In this document: positions 1 through 6,822 of the stretch, in pieces
Layout of the letters: each line of letters starts with the position of its first letter
How positions within the stretch are numbered: the stretch's first letter is position 1
Assembly (NCBI GenBank): GCA_002496955.1
Contig: DALZ01000058.1
Span: forward strand, 1 to 8,917
Origin: Euryarchaeota archaeon UBA128
Lineage (GTDB): Archaea; Thermoplasmatota; Poseidoniia; Poseidoniales; Poseidoniaceae
DNA length: 8,917 bases
Reading direction: 5' to 3'
Position numbers and translations under genes: made by a program
Notes under the pieces: model-generated
What the model saw: only the letters and a program-made list of their open reading frames with translations
Told to the model about the DNA's origin: nothing
Databases searched by the model: none

Positions 1-2
1 TA

Positions 3-1100
3 TTCATTGTTGATGGACGAATTGGTGATATCCTAACAGAGAAAGTGGTTGGTAATATCGCTGGGGGTTTTAACAGATTCATCGGCGAGATGATGGGGGT
101 GACAGCAAAAGACCGTCGGCTACTGTTTGCAATGACCGGCCCTGCTGACATAGCAATTCCGTTTGCTGGTCACATGCCCAATGGAACAAAAGTAAACGGT
201 TTCGCCAATCTAAGAGTTCAATTGCGTAACGAAGACATCCCAAAATTGCTCAACATGTTCGCTAATAGTGCACCTGTCCTTGACAGACGAAGATTAGCCG
301 AGGTTTTACACAATGAGTTGATGATGAGAGTAATCAATCCATCACTTGCCGAGTGTGAGGATGATACTATGCTACGCTCCTCGGCCTTCCAAGACAAGTT
401 CGAGATGCGAGCAGAGGTTGAATTGCGGGCGACATTAACAACTCTTGGATTTACCATGCTAAAAGCGTTTATCACCGCTAACCAAACCGACAGTGAAAAA
501 TTAACAGAGCTTCAAGCTCAACTTACGGCAGCCAGTAATACCGAAGGAGCCCATGCTGAGGCCTTGATGGAGAGAATTGCAATAAGAGAGGCTGCCACAC
601 TGCGTCGCATAGAGTGCGAGGTTAATGTTGCAAAGGCTGAGGCTGCTGGTAAGGTTACTGTCGAACTAGAGTCCGAGTTGAAAGAACTGCGCAAAGATGA
701 AGCAAGATGGGAAGCAGAACTGAGACGTGATGAAGGAAAGTTGGACCTAAAACTGAAAGAATCATCACATAAAACTGAGCAAGCAATGGCACTTTTTGAA
801 CAGGTTCAGGCCAACAAACGTGAGCGAATAAACCAGCAAATGGAGCATCAAAATCAACGTATGGACAAGCAAAATGAATTGCAAATGAAAATGATGGAAA
901 TGGCGGCAGAGAATGATGCGTTAACCCCTGAAGTGATGCAGGAATTCCTGCGTCAGCAAACCGCTCAAAAAGCCATAGATGGGCCTGGAGACGAACCAGA
1001 GGCTAGTGTCGAAAAGCCAAATGAATATCTCTGTGACAAATGTTCAAAACCGGTGATGTCTGGATGGAACGCATGTCCACATTGTGGCATTATACTATGA
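3..1100 (+). CDS. SPFH/band-7-like protein with coiled coil and C-terminal zinc ribbon (5' partial)
   Basis: The reading frame is open from the left edge, so the true start lies outside the window. The GTG at 45 is only the first possible start codon inside it. Numbering from that codon, residues 1-145 resemble the second half of an SPFH (band 7/stomatin/flotillin-like) domain: a beta-rich stretch, then helices, ending in an FEMRAEVELRATLTTLGFTM segment (119-138) like the helix-strand that closes such domains. Residues about 150-300 are charged, Ala/Glu/Lys-rich and then Met/Gln-rich, as expected of a long coiled coil. A Pro/Glu linker (313-325) leads to a zinc ribbon with C330-x2-C333 and C344-x2-C347. 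SPFH proteins usually oligomerise at membranes as scaffolds; no membrane segment is visible in this part. The PAP2-like gene follows 39 bases downstream of the stop. The zinc ribbon and coiled coil are clear; the SPFH assignment is by eye and moderate. Confidence 0.6.
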   Translation, partial: FIVDGRIGDILTEKVVGNIAGGFNRFIGEMMGVTAKDRRLLFAMTGPADIAIPFAGHMPNGTKVNGFANLRVQLRNEDIPKLLNMFANSAPVLDRRRLAEVLHNELMMRVINPSLAECEDDTMLRSSAFQDKFEMRAEVELRATLTTLGFTMLKAFITANQTDSEKLTELQAQLTAASNTEGAHAEALMERIAIREAATLRRIECEVNVAKAEAAGKVTVELESELKELRKDEARWEAELRRDEGKLDLKLKESSHKTEQAMALFEQVQANKRERINQQMEHQNQRMDKQNELQMKMMEMAAENDALTPEVMQEFLRQQTAQKAIDGPGDEPEASVEKPNEYLCDKCSKPVMSGWNACPHCGIIL

Positions 1101-1139
1101 CAACTGACGCCCAACCTACCACTTGGAGTGTTTGTTAAA

Positions 1140-1880
1140 ATGGCAATTAAGTGGGGTTGTAGGCCATGGAAAGTTTGGCGCAGTCATTGGAATAATAAAA
1201 CAAAACTAGGCGGCTACCGACTACCTATTGCCCTAATCTGCGCCATAATCATCGGCTGTGGACTAGGATACTTAGCCATCAATAATCTTGCAGCATGGCG
1301 TGACTGGCAAGCATTCTCCCCACAGACAAAATTAGATGGTATGATACCATTTATTCCATGGATGATAGTACCATATGCCACACTTTACCTGTATTATCCC
1401 ATGGCAGCGATCTTGGGGATGAAAGATGAAGCAACTCAACGGGAGAATGTAATTTTCCACCAAATTATAATTCTGTTAACATTCGTTATTTTTGGGATTT
1501 TTCTACTAATGCCAGCAGAAGTAACCATTAGAAGTGAGGTATTTGAGGCGAAACTCGGTTTTTGGCAAACATGGTATGATTTGCTTCACGTCGTTGACTC
1601 ACCATGGAATGCTTGGCCCTCGTTACACATCGTTCAAAGTTTACTAGTTGTATTAGTCACTAATAGATGGTATAGCAAACACAAAAATAATTTTCTAATC
1701 TATGTTCTATGGGCTCTCTGGTTCCTACTTGCATTATCGATATTGACTATCAAGCAACATTTTGTTTGGGACCTGATAAGTGGCATCGGAGTTGCCGTTA
1801 TTTCATGGAAGTTTTGGCTGTTACCGGCGTTAGACAGTTGTCAAAGCGAGATATTGACAACATGCTTCAAAGAGTTATAG
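1140..1880 (+). CDS. PAP2-superfamily membrane phosphatase/transferase, Aur1-like (PAP2_3 type)
   Basis: An integral membrane protein of 246 aa with about six hydrophobic helices (near residues 28-47, 68-92, 106-125, 161-175, 184-204 and 208-228), the usual PAP2 architecture. The second active-site motif reads PSLH (160-163). The third is S200-x6-H207-x3-D211, followed by an SG turn. His163, His207 and Asp211 match the nucleophile/acid-base set of PAP2 enzymes. Leu in PSLH, where classical PAP2 enzymes have Gly, and the lack of a clear K-x6-RP first motif point to the branch containing yeast Aur1 (inositol phosphorylceramide synthase). The likely job is to cleave or transfer a phosphate or phospho-headgroup on a membrane lipid or polyprenyl phosphate; the substrate cannot be read. 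I prefer the ATG at 1140 with GGAG at 1125-1128 upstream; an in-frame GTG at 1128 would add four residues. The stop abuts the stop of the convergent gene. Confidence 0.78.
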   Translation: MAIKWGCRPWKVWRSHWNNKTKLGGYRLPIALICAIIIGCGLGYLAINNLAAWRDWQAFSPQTKLDGMIPFIPWMIVPYATLYLYYPMAAILGMKDEATQRENVIFHQIIILLTFVIFGIFLLMPAEVTIRSEVFEAKLGFWQTWYDLLHVVDSPWNAWPSLHIVQSLLVVLVTNRWYSKHKNNFLIYVLWALWFLLALSILTIKQHFVWDLISGIGVAVISWKFWLLPALDSCQSEILTTCFKEL

Positions 1881-3347
1881 TCAGCCGAAAACAGCACTAA
1901 CTGCATCTCGGTTGGTCAAGTATAGTGTGAGACTAATTCCAGCCATTATCATCATCCATGAACCAACCATCTTAATCATGCCTGTTGCTTGACGCAAGAA
2001 ATTAATCATCACTTGACGCCCTAGTCCGACCAGCACGGTCACCGTAATCATCAATATTAGTAGACCCAGCATCAAACCACCAATCCCAAGAGTTGTTGCG
2101 CTACCACCAAGAGTTCCCAAATAAAGCACGAACGGTAATACTGCAGCAGCTGTGCAATCAATTGAAGCGGCGGCATATCCTATACCGTAAAGATACATAT
2201 TGCGTCTCGGTGTGAAAATCTCATCATCCTCTGTCGTGCTATATTTATCCACAAACCTCTGAACAAAACCCATTACATGTGAGGTTACACCAAGCAACAT
2301 CATAGAGCCAAGAACGACAAGTAAAATCGCAATACCAACCGCAATATGATGAACTAGACCTGACTTTTGAAATGCTTCTCCCATTACCGCAGCCAAAATA
2401 CCGATCAACAAGAAAAATGTCCACATTCCCAAACCCGACACAGAACCAATGACTATTGGGCTTGGCATTTTTGTTTTCAATTTACCAGCCGCAATTAATT
2501 CATCCTCTCGCGCTCCCAAAGACAGGTAATACGAAATGAACCCCGGTAGAACAGGGAATGCACAAGGTGAGAAGTATACAAGAATTGACAAAATCATGCC
2601 CAAGACAAAGACTGCAAAATACGAGGTTGATGGTTCCTCCCAAGCAATTCTTAGATCCTCTGTAGCATTTACCGGCGTGGTTATTGCCAATTCGACAACT
2701 GCGTCAAACGATTGCCATTTATCTGCTGGTGAACCGGTAGCTTGGCGTTCGATAATGTATCCCTCCTCATCAATTACCATCACTACGGGTATTTGCCCCG
2801 TACCGGCAGTGGTGAACAATCGTACTGGGTCTACACTGTCACCGTTGGTCAATTTTGCAGAGGTTGTCGATCCCATCCCTGTTGGGTAACGGGGAACGGT
2901 ATATTTTGAATCAGATTCGTTGAGATAATCCAAATCCTCACCGTACCAACTGCCATAGGCAATAACATGCAGAGTTTTGTTTGATTGGTTGGCTAATTCA
3001 CTCCATGCATTCATGTTGTCCTCAAGGTGATACTGCACAGCGTGGCAATTACTACAATCATGTGCCATCATGTCAAAAATTATGATTGAACCTCTTAGTT
3101 CATCAATGGAGAACCAACCAGTTTCATTCACCAATCCAGATTCAATATCGGTTCGATTCAGCGATTCAAACACAACATTAGGAATCGGTTCTGGGTCGGC
3201 GTCAGATTGGAAAATGTCATCCATACTATCAAACATGGACAGCGCAGCGAATGAAATCGCAACAAACATAATTGCTGCAATCCCAAAGGCTTTCCAAGTT
3301 TCTGAGCGCTTGAAGACACCCAAGTCCATGGTATCCAAGAGCCCCAT
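1881..3347 (-). CDS. DsbD/CcdA-like thiol-disulfide transporter with N-terminal anchored thioredoxin-like domain
   Basis: A 488-aa protein probably carrying electrons from the cytoplasm across the membrane to an extracytoplasmic thioredoxin-like domain. Residues 20-40 form a signal anchor. Residues about 55-225 form a thioredoxin-like domain with C98-S-N-C101 and a likely cis-Pro at 187 in a QIPVV context. From about 244 there are six hydrophobic segments typical of CcdA/DsbD, with the two redox cysteines in S-P-C262-A-F-P (first helix) and I-D-C398-T-A (fourth helix). A charged loop (about 365-385) separates the two three-helix halves. In E. coli DsbD the thioredoxin domain is C-terminal; here it precedes the membrane core. 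Six N-x-S/T sequons lie in the ectodomain and none in the membrane half. The gene lies 46 bases after pheS on the same strand. No Shine-Dalgarno is evident, so the start is the first ATG; Met7 is an alternative. The exact partner, such as cytochrome c maturation or protein disulfides, is unknown. Confidence 0.85.
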   Translation of the reverse strand: MGLLDTMDLGVFKRSETWKAFGIAAIMFVAISFAALSMFDSMDDIFQSDADPEPIPNVVFESLNRTDIESGLVNETGWFSIDELRGSIIIFDMMAHDCSNCHAVQYHLEDNMNAWSELANQSNKTLHVIAYGSWYGEDLDYLNESDSKYTVPRYPTGMGSTTSAKLTNGDSVDPVRLFTTAGTGQIPVVMVIDEEGYIIERQATGSPADKWQSFDAVVELAITTPVNATEDLRIAWEEPSTSYFAVFVLGMILSILVYFSPCAFPVLPGFISYYLSLGAREDELIAAGKLKTKMPSPIVIGSVSGLGMWTFFLLIGILAAVMGEAFQKSGLVHHIAVGIAILLVVLGSMMLLGVTSHVMGFVQRFVDKYSTTEDDEIFTPRRNMYLYGIGYAAASIDCTAAAVLPFVLYLGTLGGSATTLGIGGLMLGLLILMITVTVLVGLGRQVMINFLRQATGMIKMVGSWMMIMAGISLTLYLTNRDAVSAVFG

Positions 3348-3393
3348 AACATACGCTATCGATAATGATTATTCAAGTAATCCATGACCAGTT

Positions 3394-4878
3394 TCAGATT
3401 AATGGCTGATTCCTTAGCCACTCCAAATCCGAGATATACAATTGACGGATATCATCCAACCCCAATACCAGCATTGCTAATCTCTCAAGTCCCATTCCCC
3501 AGGCAAGTATTGGATGTTTGATTCCTAGCGGCTCAGTAACTTCGGGCCTAAAGATACCAGCACCACCTAGTTCTAGCCACTTTCCACGCCATTTTACTTC
3601 AATCTCTAGACTTGGCTCTGTGTAAGGGAAATAGGCTGGTCTGACTCGCACTTCAGGATAACCCATTTTTTCATAAAAAGTCTTGAGGGTCGTGACAAGC
3701 ATCTGCAAGTTAGCCCCCTCTTCCATTATTATACCCTCAATCTGATGAAATTCCGGTAGATGTGTCCGGTCGATGGCTTCCTTGCGAAATACCCTGTCAA
3801 CAGTAAACATACGGCAGGGTGTAGTAGGGTTGTCCGCTAGATATTGAATTGTGTTAACAGTAGTATGCGTCCTCAGAAGTCCCCTTTGAGATGTCTCTTT
3901 GGAGAATTCTCCACCCCAACCAGTGGAACCTGTTTGGCCACCGTTTTGATGAATTTCAGACCAGGTTTCCATAATTGAATCGGGCAATGCTAACGTTTCC
4001 GGATTGTCAAGATAAAATGTATCCTGCATCTCTCTAGCGGGGTGGTCCTGTGGTATGAATAAAGCATCCATGTTCCACCCAGCCGTTTGAACATAATCTT
4101 CGATAAGTTCAGAAAAGCCCATTTCAAGGAATATGTGCCGAATACGCTCGATTAGTGACTGCATCGGATGACTTCGTCCGGTTCGGGGAGTTGATGACTC
4201 AAGAGTGACATCGAAAGCCCTAAATTCCGCATTTCGCCAGTTATCAGTCTGTAACAATTCGGGGGTTATCTCGTTGATTACGGCGGTTTCGGTTAACTCA
4301 TCGGCTGATACTTTTCCACCCCTTTTTGTCAGTACCCAAGTCCTGTCTGTTGAGACTACTAACTCAATGAAATTTCGACGTTTCTTGAAGTGTTCGAGTA
4401 GTTCTTGGTCCACTGATTCTAATTCTGCTGGTAGGCTAGTCAAAAATTGTTCACGAGCCGACAATGCCTCCTCTACCAGTTTATAGTCAGAGCAATCAAA
4501 CACCCCTGAGTTCATACTTATACCCAATTTTTTGAGTAATCCAATTCCCGGACCTGCCTCGTGCTTGGCAAACGACTGCTGCAAATTAGCCATCGTTGGT
4601 TGATCTGTGGCTTTGAACCACTGCCACAAGCGGGCCTCGAGCAGACCTTCACTTACTCCAAGTTGCCCTTGCTCGGCGAGCCTTACTTTTGTCGTTGCAT
4701 GTTCGGTTATCCGAGCAAAACCTTTGTCGGCGAGACCTTGACCAGCACCAACTGCAACTGCTTGATCACTCCAATCGCATTCAGATAAAATCTCTGATAG
4801 TGACCAATCATGCTCCTTATTTGTCAACATGGTTTTGAGCATCCGACGCTCGGTATTAACGAGATTCTCTGCCACCAT
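3394..4878 (-). CDS. pheS: Phenylalanine--tRNA ligase alpha subunit (archaeal/eukaryotic type)
   Basis: Catalytic alpha chain of PheRS, which with the beta chain PheT charges tRNA-Phe with phenylalanine in the cytoplasm. At 494 aa it has the archaeal/eukaryotic length; bacterial PheS is about 330 aa. Residues 1-220 match the N-terminal winged-helix-like extension that contacts tRNA. The class II catalytic core follows: motif 1 near 237-290, starting at HPMQ; motif 2 with F364-R-K-E367 and the H378-Q-I-E-G loop; motif 3 G461-M-G-L-E-R466-L-A-M. The phenylalanine-pocket segment FPYTEPS (417-423) and the GGAG-IFRPEV stretch (438-447) are also present. No pheT occurs in the window; separate pheS and pheT are common in archaea. 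It lies 62 bases after the zinc-ribbon gene, enough room for its own promoter. The upstream spacer holds a 5-bp inverted repeat (ACCAC-AG-GTGGT, 4885-4896), which may be chance. Confidence 0.96.
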   Translation of the reverse strand: MVAENLVNTERRMLKTMLTNKEHDWSLSEILSECDWSDQAVAVGAGQGLADKGFARITEHATTKVRLAEQGQLGVSEGLLEARLWQWFKATDQPTMANLQQSFAKHEAGPGIGLLKKLGISMNSGVFDCSDYKLVEEALSAREQFLTSLPAELESVDQELLEHFKKRRNFIELVVSTDRTWVLTKRGGKVSADELTETAVINEITPELLQTDNWRNAEFRAFDVTLESSTPRTGRSHPMQSLIERIRHIFLEMGFSELIEDYVQTAGWNMDALFIPQDHPAREMQDTFYLDNPETLALPDSIMETWSEIHQNGGQTGSTGWGGEFSKETSQRGLLRTHTTVNTIQYLADNPTTPCRMFTVDRVFRKEAIDRTHLPEFHQIEGIIMEEGANLQMLVTTLKTFYEKMGYPEVRVRPAYFPYTEPSLEIEVKWRGKWLELGGAGIFRPEVTEPLGIKHPILAWGMGLERLAMLVLGLDDIRQLYISDLEWLRNQPLI

Positions 4879-4940
4879 GTTCTAACCACAGGTGGTAGTC
4901 CTATCAAATCTATGCTTGTTTCATCAATTACTAAGCAATT

Positions 4941-5321
4941 CTATTCTTCTTCAGTATTCCACAACTCAACATTACAATGTTGGCAAATAAAACTCGCTGG
5001 CTTTGGACCTGGAAACACAGTCACCTTACCACAGGGCCCACAAACTATTGTTGATTCTATTGGTTCATCAATTGTCACGTCGACCCGATACATCACCCTA
5101 CCAGCATCTGGCAATTGACCTTCTGACGGTCGCCAATTTCTGACATCATCTTCCGACAAACCAATGTTACTTTTCAAACTCATACCGACAATGAATAGTA
5201 GAATTCCGCCTACACCAACTGTTGAAGCAAGTGTGTAAATACCAGCAACGGTGAAAAATGCCCCGAATGCGATACAAATAAAACCACCAAGAATCAAATT
5301 TTCTCGAGGATTGCGTGACAT
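4941..5321 (-). CDS. Small two-helix membrane protein with C-terminal zinc ribbon, unknown function
   Basis: A 126-aa protein not recognised as any named family. After a polar, positively charged start (MSRNPREN) two hydrophobic helices lie at about 9-31 and 35-49, which places both termini on the same side, probably cytoplasmic by the positive-inside rule. A polar linker is followed by a zinc ribbon with C94-x2-C97 and C113-x2-C116, ending in an acidic tail (TEEE). Membrane-tethered zinc ribbons of this kind often serve in protein or nucleic-acid contacts, but nothing here identifies the partner. The gene lies six bases after the aminotransferase stop and upstream of pheS on the same strand, so co-transcription with the aminotransferase is likely. 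The reading frame, cysteine pairs and helices are clear; any function would be a guess. Confidence 0.8.
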   Translation of the reverse strand: MSRNPRENLILGGFICIAFGAFFTVAGIYTLASTVGVGGILLFIVGMSLKSNIGLSEDDVRNWRPSEGQLPDAGRVMYRVDVTIDEPIESTIVCGPCGKVTVFPGPKPASFICQHCNVELWNTEEE

Positions 5322-5327
5322 TGAAAA

Positions 5328-6602
5328 TCACTCGTTCAAAGCATTGCTCAGTGACTGAGCAACCCTTTCGATTTTGTCGGTTGGTATAGCACATAACCCG
5401 ATTCTAACACCACCATTTAATGGAACTAAGTAGACTTGCTCTAGGGCACAAGACTCAACTATTGCTTTAGGGTCTTCATGTTCTAACCACGCAAAAAATC
5501 CATCATGAGTTGGGTTAATTGGAACAGACATGTCATTACATGCGGCAATGAATAATTCTCTACGCTGCTTTAAAATCTCAGTCAGTCTGACTTTTTCATC
5601 AGACCAAGCAGCTCCTGACTCAGTGTCTGAATGGATCTTGGCAATAGAATACTGCGCTAATCTTGAACTCGCTGACCACGTTTGGCGACCCGTGACCCCC
5701 ATCACCGTAGTTATACGTTCAACAACTGATTCATCAGGATGTATACTTACCAAAGCCCCACCTCTGAGTCCGTATACAGTATGGGATTTTGATAGCGATA
5801 TGGCAAATGTAATCAACAAATTTGCCGGCCACTCCATCCCATCATGTAATGCATCTGTGATTGTCTCGGCCCACCCATGTGGTTCTTTGGCATAGAGATG
5901 ATATGCTGCGTCAATTAATAATGTGAAACCCACATCTTCGTTGTCCATCGCTGCTTCAGAAAACGCCCTTAAGACTGACATACGCTCATCAGGTGTCAGA
6001 GAGAGTCCGGTTGGATTATGAGCAGGGTCATTTAGCCATGACATTACTTTTGATTGTGTGCGAGCTAATTTACTGAGATTGGATCTGAGAGAATCTAAAT
6101 CTAAACCTGATGATTGACTGAGCAACGGATAGGTGGCAATTTCCAATCCGCAACCAGCCAAAAATCCGTCATAAGGCCCCCAATGTCGGTCACGTAGCAA
6201 GACCTTACTACCTCTATCGGCATAATTGGCTGCTGCAAGGAATAAAGCACCAGAGCCGCCGGGAGATGCTGTTGCTGTATGATGAACACCGATACTCTCT
6301 AACTCCTGTCGAGCATCACCGAGTGCTAAAGTTACCGCTAAATCGAGAAATTCTGGCAGTCCTTTGAGAGGGGCGTAGGCAGCAATTTCAATTGGTGGGG
6401 AGCTTCTGACAAATTTGTCAACGGTTTTGTTTATTGCCAAACTGCCATCATTTTCAAGCAATGCACCAATCGTTCCGTTAACTGCATCATGGCCTTGCGC
6501 CACGGCCTCTTGATATCTAGCCCAACATGAGAATATTGTATCATTACCTTGTTTTGTTTGAGCGAAATCATTCAAAAAACTGCTCGCAGTATCCCCGGCC
6601 AT
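5328..6602 (-). CDS. Fold-type I PLP aminotransferase, AspC/TyrB-like (aspartate/aromatic)
   Basis: A PLP-dependent enzyme that most likely swaps amino groups between an aromatic or acidic amino acid and 2-oxoglutarate. Numbering from the TTG at 6617 (429 aa), the fold-type I landmarks are W146-G-P-Y, N201-P-T-G, D236-A-A-Y239 (pyridine N and O3' contacts), S274-L-S-K277 (Schiff-base lysine), R285 (phosphate) and R405 (alpha-carboxylate). Aligned by eye to AspC, K277, R285, R311, S315 and R405 reproduce the spacing of K258, R266, R292, S296 and R386, and Y81-x4-G-x-P-E-F matches the Y70 segment. R311 at the Arg292 position suggests dicarboxylate recognition, as in AspC and TyrB; substrate choice remains uncertain. 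I prefer the ATG at 6602 (424 aa); the in-frame TTG at 6617 adds five residues and no Shine-Dalgarno decides. It is first in the leftward block and overlaps nothing upstream. Confidence 0.85.
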   Translation of the reverse strand: MAGDTASSFLNDFAQTKQGNDTIFSCWARYQEAVAQGHDAVNGTIGALLENDGSLAINKTVDKFVRSSPPIEIAAYAPLKGLPEFLDLAVTLALGDARQELESIGVHHTATASPGGSGALFLAAANYADRGSKVLLRDRHWGPYDGFLAGCGLEIATYPLLSQSSGLDLDSLRSNLSKLARTQSKVMSWLNDPAHNPTGLSLTPDERMSVLRAFSEAAMDNEDVGFTLLIDAAYHLYAKEPHGWAETITDALHDGMEWPANLLITFAISLSKSHTVYGLRGGALVSIHPDESVVERITTVMGVTGRQTWSASSRLAQYSIAKIHSDTESGAAWSDEKVRLTEILKQRRELFIAACNDMSVPINPTHDGFFAWLEHEDPKAIVESCALEQVYLVPLNGGVRIGLCAIPTDKIERVAQSLSNALNE

Positions 6603-6711
6603 AGGCAAACCACACAATTCTTGTTCTTTGATTTGCCCATTCCAATTGGGTCAGAACCGCAAGAAAAACATCCGTTTCATTGATGAATGATTGCTGTTTG
6701 GGTCAAACAAC
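6603..6711. promoter_or_regulatory. Divergent intergenic region between aminotransferase and tRNA-Thr
   Basis: About 109 bases separate two oppositely directed transcription units and should hold both promoters. I see no strong archaeal TATA/BRE on either strand. Two short perfect inverted repeats lie next to each other: TCATT-GATG-AATGA at 6677-6690 and GTTTG-GGT-CAAAC at 6696-6708, the latter ending four bases before the tRNA. Either could be an operator or a chance event. The role is inferred only from position. Confidence 0.4.
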
Positions 6712-6787
6712 GCCAACGTAGCACAGCTGGTAGTGCGTCGGATTTGTAATCCGACGGTCGGGGGTTCGAGTCCCTCCGTTGGCTCCA
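6712..6787 (+). tRNA. tRNA-Thr (anticodon UGU), CCA encoded
   Basis: A complete 76-nt cloverleaf that decodes ACA. The acceptor stem is GCCAACG (6712-6718) paired with CGTTGGC (6777-6783). The D arm is GCAC/GTGC (6721-6724, 6733-6736) around AGCTGGTA. The anticodon stem is TCGGA/TCCGA (6738-6742, 6750-6754) around the loop TTTGTAA, giving anticodon TGT at 6745-6747. The variable region is CGGTC. The T arm is GGGGG/CCCTC with one G-T pair around TTCGAGT (6765-6771). The discriminator is U (6784) and CCA is genomically encoded (6785-6787). No intron is present. The U discriminator is usual in archaeal tRNA-Thr, whereas bacterial tRNA-Thr normally has A. A VOC gene starts 35 bases downstream. 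Confidence 0.97.
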
Positions 6788-6792
6788 TAAAA

Positions 6793-6804
6793 ACAGTTAA
6801 CTGT
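6793..6804. repeat. 12-bp perfect palindrome between tRNA-Thr and the VOC gene
   Basis: ACAGTTAACTGT is its own reverse complement. It sits five bases after the tRNA CCA and 18 bases before the VOC ATG. It could be an operator for the VOC gene or a tRNA 3'-processing or termination element; there is no loop, so an RNA hairpin would be weak. It overlaps the only A-rich stretch (ATAAAAAC, 6787-6794) that could act as a TATA element for the VOC gene. Confidence 0.35.
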
Positions 6805-6822
6805 GTGGCTACAACACTCTCT

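Noticed and set aside
1709..1900. Short plus-strand ORF at the end of the PAP2 gene
   Set aside because: It is out of frame inside a well-supported membrane protein and shows no domain or start signal.
4885..4896. ACCAC-AG-GTGGT inverted repeat as a pheS attenuator
   Set aside because: The stem is five pairs with a two-base loop and there is no T-tract or Phe-rich leader peptide. Listed only as a note on pheS.
6765..6787. tRNA 3' end as an integration (att) site
   Set aside because: No second copy of the T-arm/acceptor sequence, integrase or element-like gene is seen in the window. The downstream genes are housekeeping.
6691..6822. N-terminal extension of the VOC protein
   Set aside because: The frame is open back to 6691 but this stretch is the tRNA-Thr gene. 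The VOC domain begins exactly at the ATG at 6823.
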